Below are positions 7,513-14,031 of a DNA stretch of 14,427 bases, piece by piece (the first letter of the stretch is position 1; each line of letters opens with the position of its first letter). The position numbers and the translations under genes were made by a program. This stretch comes from Euryarchaeota archaeon UBA182 (GTDB lineage Archaea; Thermoplasmatota; Poseidoniia; Poseidoniales; Thalassarchaeaceae): assembly GCA_002495675.1 (NCBI GenBank), contig DAGH01000020.1, positions 1 to 14,427 of the forward strand, given 5' to 3'. The notes below the pieces were generated by a model that was given only the letters and a program-made list of their open reading frames with translations, made no database searches and was not told the origin of the DNA.

Positions 7513-8526
7513 TCATCTGATGTTCACAGCGGTTCTATTTCCGGATTCTACGATTTCCATGACCCTGTCAACAACCTGGACGAATGATTCAGCTGTCACT
7601 CCATCTGGCTCTGCGACGATTCTATGCACTCCGTCATCGCCCCCTCTCACGATGCCCGGGTCGAAGGGTATGGATCCTAGATAAGGTACTTCCAGATCTT
7701 CCGCGGCCTTCTGTCCGCCTCCTGATTTGAACAGATCTAACACCGTAGCCCATTTGCCGTTTTCATCAGTGGTTACTTCTATGCTCATTCCACTAGGCCC
7801 GTCAATTGTTAGGTCTGAGCCTGGGGCCGCAGTTCCAGACAATGAATATCCGCTCATGTTCTCGACCACTCCTATAACCGGGAGTGAAACAGTCTTTGCG
7901 AAGTTGATCGATTTTCTGCTGTCCAATAACGCAACCTCTTGGGGAGTGGTCACTATTACAACGCCATCAATTCCAGGAAGGTTCTGCGATACCGTCAGAG
8001 GTTCGTCGCTGGTCCCTGGTGGGAAATCAATTATCAGGGCATCTAGGCTACCCCATGCCACGTCTCCGATGAATTGCTGGATCGCTCCCAATTTTATTGG
8101 GCCCCTCCAGATCACAGGTTTGTCAGGATCCTCAATCAGGAACGCCATGGATATGATCTTGATGCCCTCAGGCCCTATAGCAGGGAAAATTTGTCCTTCC
8201 TCGACGTGTAATTCTGCTTCTTCCAATCCCATCATTTTTGGAATGTTGGGGCCAGTTATGTCAATATCCATAATGCCAACGGACATTCCTCTACGGGCTA
8301 GAGTTAGTGCCAATCCTGCTGAGACTGTGGACTTGCCTACTCCTCCCTTGCCCGAGAGGACCATGATTTTGTGCTTAATGGACTTGTCCATTTGTTCCAT
8401 GCGCATCTTTCTCCGCATCTGTGCATATGCTTGTTCCATCTGTGCGGTTTGTTCAGATGTCGCGGAATTTTCGTCATCCTTAGGGGGTGAACTTCCAGAG
8501 TGATAGGAAACTGGTCCGCTAGCCAT
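7513..8526 (-). CDS. Mrp/Nbp35/ApbC-family P-loop ATPase lacking the CxxC motif
   Basis: Family members are MinD-type ATPases that carry or assemble Fe-S clusters on target proteins. This 337-residue protein has the deviant Walker A GKGGVGKST (59-67), MDIDITGPNIPKMMG (86-100, switch/A' region), LDALIIDFPPGTSDEPL (161-177, D167 in Walker B), VVIVTTPQEVAL (189-200) and the closing PYLGSIPFDPGI (281-292). The usual segment between NMS and GGG, where the CxxC that bridges a dimeric 4Fe-4S cluster should lie, is replaced by about 45 residues (226-268) with no cysteine. The whole protein has none. The N-terminal ~50 residues are a Met/Gln/Lys-rich charged extension. ATP binding should be intact, but cluster binding by the canonical site cannot occur. 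It precedes the PAP2 gene by 9 bp and is divergent from the ArsC-like gene. Confidence 0.9.
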   Translation of the reverse strand: MASGPVSYHSGSSPPKDDENSATSEQTAQMEQAYAQMRRKMRMEQMDKSIKHKIMVLSGKGGVGKSTVSAGLALTLARRGMSVGIMDIDITGPNIPKMMGLEEAELHVEEGQIFPAIGPEGIKIISMAFLIEDPDKPVIWRGPIKLGAIQQFIGDVAWGSLDALIIDFPPGTSDEPLTVSQNLPGIDGVVIVTTPQEVALLDSRKSINFAKTVSLPVIGVVENMSGYSLSGTAAPGSDLTIDGPSGMSIEVTTDENGKWATVLDLFKSGGGQKAAEDLEVPYLGSIPFDPGIVRGGDDGVHRIVAEPDGVTAESFVQVVDRVMEIVESGNRTAVNIR

Positions 8527-8588
8527 GCCAATACGAATAACTCCAGATACTTGAAATTGAGTCTAATTGATCAACAAACTATAGACGT

Positions 8589-8599
8589 GATATTCAATA
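8589..8599 (+). promoter_or_regulatory. Weak TATA-like element before the ArsC-like gene
   Basis: An AT-rich stretch (ATATTCAATA) is centred about 28 bases before the ATG at 8622, the spacing expected of an archaeal TATA box for a leaderless transcript. No Shine-Dalgarno sequence precedes that ATG, which agrees with leaderless initiation. The element deviates from the TTTAWA consensus, so the call is tentative. Confidence 0.3.
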
Positions 8600-8621
8600 A
8601 GTAAGTCGCAAGATTTGCACC

Positions 8622-8987
8622 ATGAGGATGCTTTTCATATGCGTGGGGAACTCCTGCAGGAGTCAAATGGCTGAATCCATAGCCAATTCACTTGGTCATG
8701 AAGCGTTTTCAGCTGGAACGGAACCCTCGACTGAGGTCTCGAAAAATGCAATTTCAGTTCTTCAAGAGAAAGGGTATCCAACCCTAGGATTGACTCCAAA
8801 ATCCATTGATGGTCTTTTTCCGGGGGATTTTGATCTGATTATCAGTATGGGATGTGGAGTCTCTTGCCCCAATGTCCCTATTGACCATGACTGGGGTTTG
8901 GACGATCCAGTTGGTGGATCCATTGAAATCTTCAGACAGACAAGAGACGAGATCTTGGAACTGATTCAGGCAATAGAACTTGATTGA
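8622..8987 (+). CDS. ArsC-type arsenate reductase / low-molecular-weight phosphatase-like protein
   Basis: A 121-residue protein with the LMW-PTP fold signature. The P-loop CX5R is C7-VGNSC-R13 followed by SQMAE, and the general-acid region is DWGLDDPVGG (90-99). Two further cysteines, C78 and C82 in MGCGVSCP, occupy the place where thioredoxin-coupled arsenate reductases keep their redox pair, and FRQTRDEI (104-111) is the usual C-terminal helix. This combination favours arsenate reductase, or a related thiol-linked phosphatase, over a plain tyrosine phosphatase. The C-terminal pair is spaced by three residues instead of the six seen in S. aureus ArsC. There is no arsenite transporter or ArsR regulator beside it, so arsenate as the physiological substrate is inference. 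It is transcribed alone, divergently from the Mrp-type gene, and tRNA-Gly follows 44 bp later. Confidence 0.8.
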   Translation: MRMLFICVGNSCRSQMAESIANSLGHEAFSAGTEPSTEVSKNAISVLQEKGYPTLGLTPKSIDGLFPGDFDLIISMGCGVSCPNVPIDHDWGLDDPVGGSIEIFRQTRDEILELIQAIELD

Positions 8988-9031
8988 TTGACCGACGGAT
9001 AGAAAAGGCGGACTTGCCAGACATCCCTGCT

Positions 9032-9106
9032 GCGAGCGTAGTGTAGTGGTTATCACCTGGCGTTGCCAACGCTAGAACCCGGGTTCAAATCCCGGCGCTC
9101 GCACCA
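9032..9106 (+). tRNA. tRNA-Gly (anticodon GCC)
   Basis: The full cloverleaf can be drawn. The acceptor stem GCGAGCG (9032-9038) pairs with CGCTCGC (9096-9102). The D arm is GTG...CAC, the anticodon stem is TGGCG/CGCTA with loop TTGCCAA (anticodon 9065-9067), and the variable loop is four bases. The T stem CCGGG/CCCGG encloses TTCAAAT. The discriminator is A (9103) and CCA is encoded (9104-9106). There is no intron. A run of five T follows at once (9107-9111) and probably serves as the terminator. The gene ends nine bases before the stop of the convergent surface-protein gene. Confidence 0.97.
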
Positions 9107-9111
9107 TTTTT
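9107..9111 (+). terminator. Oligo-T terminator of tRNA-Gly
   Basis: Five T residues directly follow the encoded CCA. Short T-runs on the non-template strand end archaeal transcription, and stable RNA genes often have one at this position. Confidence 0.5.
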
Positions 9112-9115
9112 CCAA

Positions 9116-12100
9116 TCATTCGTCGGACATGAAGACTCTAATCAGTACGCCCATTCCGGCCAATGCAACAAATGTTGTTAAGAGGATGGCGATGATTTGC
9201 ATGTTTCCGTTGAACCAACTATTCCCAGAAACTGAACTGTCCCGTTCTATATTTAGCTGGTGTGATTGCTCACTCAGTGGGGTCATTGATTGGTATATGT
9301 CAAGGGCTCTGATGTGTATATCTATCAGCCCGGGCCCAAGACTCGATCTTGCTTCGAAGGTTATGGTGTATATTCCGTCTCCTGCAATCCTGTCGCCATT
9401 CTCTCCAACGTCGTTGAGTGACAGCCATTTTTCTGACGATCCGATAGGGGCGAGTCTGCCCATTTTTGCCTGAACCACTGAAACGCCGTCGGGATCGTCA
9501 ACACCTACCTCAATAATGTGTGCCGTGGGGCTATCATTCGCGGATAGTATGACTGATTCCGTCATAATAAAGTCAGCTGATTCCTCATTGAGCTTGGAGA
9601 TTGATATTGGAGACATTGAAGGGGGTTCATTCAGGATAACGAACGATAACTTGCCATTTGGAGACTCTGTGTGAATGGTTCTCGCACCAAAATTATCAAT
9701 CAAAACTACGTCGAAGATTATCTCTCCGGGTCTAACACCGTAAGGCATCATAGTGGTCCCAGTCCAAGACACGCCCTCTGGCTGCAGGTTTACTTTCTCC
9801 CCTCCGTGAGTCCGAAGGTCGATGAAAATCTCTGAAATCCCGTGTTGATCGTAGGCAGATACTCCAATCGAGAATTGGTCCCCCCTGAACAGACGATTTT
9901 CGCTTCTTTGTAGATCCATGACCCTCGGACCAGGGTTGGTCAATTCCAATGTGGTTTCCTCAGTTATTGTAATCCATATGTCACTGACGTAAATTGTAAC
10001 ATTAAAATCACCGAAGAACAGACCATTTGATTTTACTTTCGTCGTCCATATATCGTCGTGAATAATCTGATCTCCGCTCAGCCCGGAGTCGGACAACTCA
10101 ACCAAGCCAAGTCCTGCTTCAGTTAGATCGACGATTACATTGGATACATCGGTATTTGGGTCCTCCACCAAGATTTCGATGTGTGCCTCGCCTCCCTCTG
10201 ACTCCCATATTGCCTCCCTGTAGGAGACTTGAACTACTTGGGGGGGAGTGTTTTCAGCAGCAGTTATGATCGATGGCCTTAGCACCCTGTCAACAATCTG
10301 AGACTCAGTGAAAATTGCAGTAGAATTCGAGTCCTCCTCGATCTGTATTTCTCGAGTGCAATTGATAATCAATCCCGCGAGTAATCCCTCATTCACCGTG
10401 CTACCATAGGATTGCCCGAGTCCGGGGTAATGACCTGTCCATTCCGCCGAATTTACAGAATGCCCATCAATTTGGTTTGTTGAAGATGTGTCAGTGACTG
10501 TCATCCTCATTGAGACCCTTCCATTGTTAACGAGATCTATTTCATCACCTTCCACCAGAATGTTAGGAACAAACCCGGATTCTCTGCTGACATTGGAGGA
10601 GAGGACTGGAACAGACTCGGGGGGAATCGGATCGAGAATGACTGGGCTGTCCTTTGGGAACTCATTGTTGATCGAGCCATCGTCTTCAACGAACCTATAC
10701 CTGATTATCGGAGATTCCCAATCAATATTCGGCGTCATGTATTCAAACGTCAAATTGTGGTCTGAATACAGTGACTGGCCTGGAATGGTAACCTGAGATC
10801 CGGATACATTGAACCAGTACTCATCCCTGATTACCACGACATCATGCTCCACGCCCTCTGAGTTCAGTTGTTTGCCACTATCGGCGATCATCCTGACCGA
10901 ACCGAATGATCCTGATACAGAGCCTGAGTATGTGCCATCCAGTAGTAATGTGTCTTCAACTAAGACGCCATTAATTTGTTCGGTGTGTAGTTTATCTATC
11001 GTGCCATTGACTTCTATCTCAACTCCATTTTCATCATCGATCAGAACATCAAACCTACCATCTCCCCGGAATCTTAGATGCTGTTGAATTCGAGAGGAGT
11101 TCTCCCATGTTTCCCTGAAGATGAATTCATCGAGTTCAAAGTCAATATTATCTGATCCGAATTCAATCAGCGCAGAGGCCCTAGCCTCGATCCAGAGATC
11201 TTGCTTGACTCTTTGGCCGGCGATGTCTATGACCTCGAATCGTAGTAGTGAAACTTCACCATCTAAATCCGTTCTTCCATCTTCATCTGAATTCAAGGAA
11301 ATTGAGCCATTAGCCTCTAGGATTAGATGCTCAGATACGACTCCGTTTTCAAGTGAACGTGTGTATGAGGCGTCACTCACAGTTCCGTTCACGCTTATTC
11401 CATTCATTCCATCATCTATACTCACGGATATAATGCCATAACCTCTGAGTTGGAAGGTCTGTCTCAAAAGTTCGGTTCCATCCCAAGATTCATTCATCCA
11501 TGCATTGGTGATTTCAAGTCCTAGTTCAATGGATCTGCCTTCATTTTCGAAGAGGAGCTGTATTGTTCCATTGCCCAGTTCATTTGCATCGAGGATTGAT
11601 TGTTGACGTTGCTGCCACCCCCTTGCATTCACCTCTAGATAAGTTGCCTCGTCGTTGGATTGGAGGGCCCAGGAAGTCTCCCTAGTTATCTCGTGATCTG
11701 AAGTTGGCTGATTCCAAACGCTTACCTCGAAAGATCTGTTGCAACTGGCTTCGGAAGATTGGACATCAATGACTATTGTATCCCCGAACTTTGGGGTACC
11801 TGACATTTGTATGTCTATGGCTCCCCCTGCGACAAGGACCGTATGTGTCCCTATCTGATGTGAGTTTCCGTCAATGTGAGTGGCGGATACATCAACGTTA
11901 GTTGGATCCACTGATATGGGAAGAGGAGGTTGAAAGTTAACCCTGTATGAATGGTCTACTATCACCTGATCTTCTTCATCCATCGAAGCGTCCCAATGTG
12001 CCGTTATTTCGCAGGCTCTCTGTTCATCAAACTCATTGATTTGCCCGTGTGTAGGTATCGAAGACAATGTGATCGAAAACGTCAGAAGCGCTAAGAAAAG

Positions 12101-12124
12101 GGCAAAGGAGGACCTGCTTTTCAT
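9116..12124 (-). CDS. Large secreted, membrane-anchored surface protein with Ig-like and duplicated beta domains
   Basis: A 1,002-residue exported protein of unknown function. From the chosen ATG it begins with a Sec signal peptide (MKSR, a hydrophobic core of about 18 residues, then a likely cleavage near THG-Q at about 25-28). It ends with one TM helix (about 975-997) and a short MSDE tail, so nearly all of it lies outside the cell. The frame extends upstream to 12175, but those 17 residues would bury the signal peptide. The first half holds two related copies of a beta-rich unit (about 209-275 and 340-404). The last ~350 residues hold Ig-like modules, two of which have a GD(x)I..D(D/G)I(W/Y)T turn of the choice-of-anchor/Ig type. 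It is acidic with many N-x-S/T sites, typical of archaeal surface glycoproteins. An adhesion, S-layer-associated or substrate-binding role is only inference. Confidence 0.85.
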   Translation of the reverse strand: MKSRSSFALFLALLTFSITLSSIPTHGQINEFDEQRACEITAHWDASMDEEDQVIVDHSYRVNFQPPLPISVDPTNVDVSATHIDGNSHQIGTHTVLVAGGAIDIQMSGTPKFGDTIVIDVQSSEASCNRSFEVSVWNQPTSDHEITRETSWALQSNDEATYLEVNARGWQQRQQSILDANELGNGTIQLLFENEGRSIELGLEITNAWMNESWDGTELLRQTFQLRGYGIISVSIDDGMNGISVNGTVSDASYTRSLENGVVSEHLILEANGSISLNSDEDGRTDLDGEVSLLRFEVIDIAGQRVKQDLWIEARASALIEFGSDNIDFELDEFIFRETWENSSRIQQHLRFRGDGRFDVLIDDENGVEIEVNGTIDKLHTEQINGVLVEDTLLLDGTYSGSVSGSFGSVRMIADSGKQLNSEGVEHDVVVIRDEYWFNVSGSQVTIPGQSLYSDHNLTFEYMTPNIDWESPIIRYRFVEDDGSINNEFPKDSPVILDPIPPESVPVLSSNVSRESGFVPNILVEGDEIDLVNNGRVSMRMTVTDTSSTNQIDGHSVNSAEWTGHYPGLGQSYGSTVNEGLLAGLIINCTREIQIEEDSNSTAIFTESQIVDRVLRPSIITAAENTPPQVVQVSYREAIWESEGGEAHIEILVEDPNTDVSNVIVDLTEAGLGLVELSDSGLSGDQIIHDDIWTTKVKSNGLFFGDFNVTIYVSDIWITITEETTLELTNPGPRVMDLQRSENRLFRGDQFSIGVSAYDQHGISEIFIDLRTHGGEKVNLQPEGVSWTGTTMMPYGVRPGEIIFDVVLIDNFGARTIHTESPNGKLSFVILNEPPSMSPISISKLNEESADFIMTESVILSANDSPTAHIIEVGVDDPDGVSVVQAKMGRLAPIGSSEKWLSLNDVGENGDRIAGDGIYTITFEARSSLGPGLIDIHIRALDIYQSMTPLSEQSHQLNIERDSSVSGNSWFNGNMQIIAILLTTFVALAGMGVLIRVFMSDE

Positions 12125-12145
12125 CAGTCCTTCGAGAACCAGTGG

Positions 12146-12153
12146 GTATAACA
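12146..12153 (-). promoter_or_regulatory. TATA-like box for the surface-protein gene
   Basis: On the minus strand TGTTATAC lies 22-29 bases before the ATG at 12124, the correct distance for a leaderless archaeal transcript. No clear BRE is seen. The position supports choosing this ATG over the longer open frame and suggests the gene has its own promoter, separate from the upstream small gene. Confidence 0.35.
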
Positions 12154-12171
12154 GGGTGTGGGCTAAATGTC

Positions 12172-12576
12172 TCAAAAGAGTGGTTCATCCCAGTCATCCT
12201 CTTCGCCGGCCTTCTCACGCCAAACTGTTTGAGGTACGTCTTCATACAACCCAGCATATGGGTCTTCTTCCTCCTCATTTTCATCCCCCCTTCCGACATA
12301 TTGACTAGCGTTTGGCTTGAATTTCCAATAGTGGATTCTCCATTCCCTGCCATCCCATAGAGTGGTCTCTTCGGACTCTGTGGTTAGCAAATCATAATCC
12401 TGTAGCTGATAGAAGAGGTTCCTGTCATTAGGTTCCAAGGCATTGTCGATTATTCGATTTGAAAAGCCGAAAAAACCCAAGGCATGCTCGGCGATGGATT
12501 CTGCGACGCTGACCTCCATGTCAGCGTCAACCCTATTTCGAATGGCTTGTGTTAAATCTTGGAGCTTAAGACCCAT
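12172..12576 (-). CDS. Small conserved-looking protein, possibly DUF6015-like (Thermoplasmata)
   Basis: A 134-residue soluble protein of unknown function. The N-terminal two-thirds look like an ordered helical domain: an AIRNR helix, then AEHALGFFGF (29-38), RIIDNALEPNDRNLFYQL (41-58), LLTTESEETTLWDGR (63-77) and WRIHYWKF (79-86). I recall this pattern from a Thermoplasmata family named DUF6015, but I cannot verify the match. The LLTTESEETTL segment followed by a WRIHYW strand looks like a winged-helix or adaptor fold, so a regulatory role is possible but unproven. The C-terminal ~45 residues are acidic and probably disordered (GDENEEEEDPYAGL and the end EEDDWDEPLF). It is 47 bp upstream of the surface-protein gene and divergent from the agmatinase gene. 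Confidence 0.7.
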   Translation of the reverse strand: MGLKLQDLTQAIRNRVDADMEVSVAESIAEHALGFFGFSNRIIDNALEPNDRNLFYQLQDYDLLTTESEETTLWDGREWRIHYWKFKPNASQYVGRGDENEEEEDPYAGLYEDVPQTVWREKAGEEDDWDEPLF

Positions 12577-12581
12577 CCTCG

Positions 12582-12611
12582 CACCCCCCGCACCCCTCCG
12601 ACAGGGGGGTG
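12582..12611. repeat. Perfect 8-bp C/G inverted repeat in the divergent intergenic region
   Basis: CACCCCCC (12582-12589) is repeated inverted as GGGGGGTG (12604-12611) with a 14-base spacer that itself contains ACCCCTCC. It lies immediately upstream of the start at 12576 and within the shared 90-bp divergent region. It could fold in the leader RNA of the leftward gene or act as a protein-binding dyad. The 90-bp region otherwise shows only an AT-rich patch (12611-12624) and a weaker CGTAAG/CTTACG dyad (12631-12636, 12654-12659). Confidence 0.55.
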
Positions 12612-12666
12612 ATTATTTCAAATTGGTTCGCGTAAGCGTCGAATAGTCACTCCCTTACGGGTTCCT

Positions 12667-13575
12667 ATGGTCGACAATGATGTGTTCGGATTCTTGGGAC
12701 TAAGGGAAGACTGGAATTTGCACCCTGATGTGGCAATTATGCAGATTCCTTTTGAAATGACAGTTAGTTATGGCACTGGTACATCCGAGGGGCCGTCCTC
12801 TGCAATCGATGCTTCTTCACAAGTAGAAACATATTCGACAATCCTTGGAGATGACTTGCCTTCTGGAATGGTAATTAGGACCTTAGATCCATGGAGCTAC
12901 GAAGGGCCATCGCTGAAAGCTCATCTAGACTCAATCGAATCATATGTGTTCGAGGGGATCTCAGAGGGGGCGTTTCCCCTGCTCTTGGGTGGTGAACATG
13001 GAATTTTGTTACCCGCAATCAGAGCCATGAAGGAGATTGGGAATTTTCCCATGGAAAATCTCACTCTAGTGCAAGTTGATGCCCATGCAGACCTAAGAGA
13101 CGAGTTGAATGGGGAGAAGTACAGCCACGGAACGGTGGTCAGGAGATGTCTTGATGAGGGGATAGGCAGGTTGTTACAAATCGGTGTTCGCGCTTTCTCG
13201 AAAGAGGAATGTCTGGTGATGGAAAATGATGATAGGATCCGATCTTGGATGGCAAAGGATATCCGAAAGAATAGTGCAGTAGAATTGGAAATAACGGACT
13301 TTATCTCGGATATACAAGGTCCAGTCTGGCTGAGTATCGATATAGATGCTCTTGACCCTAGCATTGTGCCTGCAACTGGAACCCCTGTTCCTGGTGGTCT
13401 GGATTACTGGTTTGTTATTGAGATCATCGAAAAGCTATTTTCTGGAAATGCAAATGTGGTAGGGGCGGATGTCTCAGAGATAGTTCCTGACGAGCATGGA
13501 GTGACCCAGTTTACGGCTGCGAGCATTGTCTCATCAATTTTGTCTGGTTTTTGCTTTCAGAACAGAGGTGAATAA
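12667..13575 (+). CDS. speB: Agmatinase / arginase-family ureohydrolase
   Basis: A binuclear-manganese ureohydrolase of 302 residues. Archaeal members usually hydrolyse agmatine to putrescine and urea. Metal-ligand motifs are all visible: LLGGEHG (107-112, H111), VDAHADLRD (137-145, D138, H140, D142), SIDIDALDPSIVPATGTPVPGG (223-244, D225 and D227) and DVSEIVPDEHG (268-278). SHG (153-155) supplies the substrate-loop histidine. The first motif is GGEH, not the bacterial GGDH, which I recall as common in archaea. Arginase, formiminoglutamase or guanidinobutyrase specificity cannot be excluded from motifs alone. The ATG at 12667 has no Shine-Dalgarno sequence. The end of the gene contains the ribosome-binding site of the next gene, so the two form an operon. 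Confidence 0.88.
   Translation: MVDNDVFGFLGLREDWNLHPDVAIMQIPFEMTVSYGTGTSEGPSSAIDASSQVETYSTILGDDLPSGMVIRTLDPWSYEGPSLKAHLDSIESYVFEGISEGAFPLLLGGEHGILLPAIRAMKEIGNFPMENLTLVQVDAHADLRDELNGEKYSHGTVVRRCLDEGIGRLLQIGVRAFSKEECLVMENDDRIRSWMAKDIRKNSAVELEITDFISDIQGPVWLSIDIDALDPSIVPATGTPVPGGLDYWFVIEIIEKLFSGNANVVGADVSEIVPDEHGVTQFTAASIVSSILSGFCFQNRGE
13565..13571 (+). promoter_or_regulatory. Shine-Dalgarno site deciding the TTG start of the GNAT gene
   Basis: GAGGTGA, an exact match to the core of the archaeal anti-SD complement, lies in the last codons of the ureohydrolase, seven bases before TTG at 13579. There is no in-frame ATG nearby, so this site supports TTG initiation and translational coupling. Confidence 0.7.
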
Positions 13576-13578
13576 TAA

Positions 13579-13983
13579 TTGTTTAAAACCAGACTCGAGG
13601 TTCCCAGTAGCGAAGTTTTCCTTAGATTAAGGAAGGAGGCGGGAATGGGTCCAAGATCCATCGAAGGTGCAGAAAAGGGACTGGGTAGGGAGTTGTTTTC
13701 CATACTATTGGAACATGTTTCGACTGGTGAGATCGTTGGAATGGGCCGCATTGTGGGAGATGGAGGGACAGTGTTCCACGTGTGTGACATGGCGGTTCTG
13801 CCCGATTATCAGAGGATGGGTGGTGGAAGTTTGATAATGAGTGAAATTATGAGTTTCATAGAAAGGGAGGCTCCCCCTGATTCTTATGTGAATCTAATGG
13901 CGGACGTTGATGGATTTTATGAAAAATGGGGCTTTGAGAAAACTTCTCCCAGATCCAAAGGGATGGCACTCAAAGTCAAGTGA
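13579..13983 (+). CDS. GNAT-family N-acetyltransferase
   Basis: A 134-residue single-domain acetyltransferase using acetyl-CoA; the acceptor is unknown. Visible GNAT features are GEIVGMGRIVGDGG (about 50-63), the motif-A strand VCDMAVLPDYQRMGGGSLIMSE (about 68-89) with pyrophosphate loop QRMGGG, and the motif-B ending FYEKWGFEK. It starts with TTG three bases after the ureohydrolase stop, supported by a strong Shine-Dalgarno sequence inside that gene. The linkage suggests, but does not show, acetylation of a polyamine or related amine made by its neighbour; a ribosomal-protein or antibiotic-type acceptor is equally possible. A 34-bp palindrome begins four bases after the stop codon. Confidence 0.88.
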   Translation: MFKTRLEVPSSEVFLRLRKEAGMGPRSIEGAEKGLGRELFSILLEHVSTGEIVGMGRIVGDGGTVFHVCDMAVLPDYQRMGGGSLIMSEIMSFIEREAPPDSYVNLMADVDGFYEKWGFEKTSPRSKGMALKVK

Positions 13984-13986
13984 CCT

Positions 13987-14020
13987 TAATGTAGTCAATA
14001 AATTTTTATTGACTACATTA
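13987..14020. promoter_or_regulatory. 34-bp palindrome overlapping the presumed TATA box of the Cys-rich/HMA operon
   Basis: The arms TAATGTAGTCAATAAA (13987-14002) and TTTATTGACTACATTA (14005-14020) are exact reverse complements over 16 bp, around a two-base TT centre. The central AATTTTTATT (14001-14010) lies 22-31 bases before the ATG at 14032, exactly where a leaderless archaeal transcript needs its TATA box, and that ATG has no Shine-Dalgarno sequence. A dimeric or paired-dimer repressor bound here would block TBP/TFB. It may also act as a hairpin at the end of the upstream ureohydrolase-GNAT transcript. The arms are seen directly; the operator role is inference. Confidence 0.7.
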
Positions 14021-14031
14021 TACCATCCCAC

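Noticed and set aside
7727..8503. A 258-codon open frame on the + strand opposite the Mrp-type gene
   Set aside because: It mirrors the conserved ATPase frame on the minus strand and shows no recognisable domain or ribosome-binding site.
9032..9115. tRNA-Gly as an integration site for a mobile element
   Set aside because: No direct repeat of the tRNA 3' end, integrase or foreign-looking segment is visible on either side.
12125..12175. Longer N-terminus for the surface protein
   Set aside because: It would place 17 residues before an otherwise standard signal peptide and run into the upstream gene's stop; a TATA-like box fits the shorter start.
12582..12611. The C6/G6 dyad as a bacterial-type terminator
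   Set aside because: It sits between two divergent gene starts, has no T-run, and archaeal termination does not rely on such hairpins.
13987..14020. The palindrome as a CRISPR repeat or transposon end
   Set aside because: Only one copy occurs in the window, with no spacers, transposase or target duplication.
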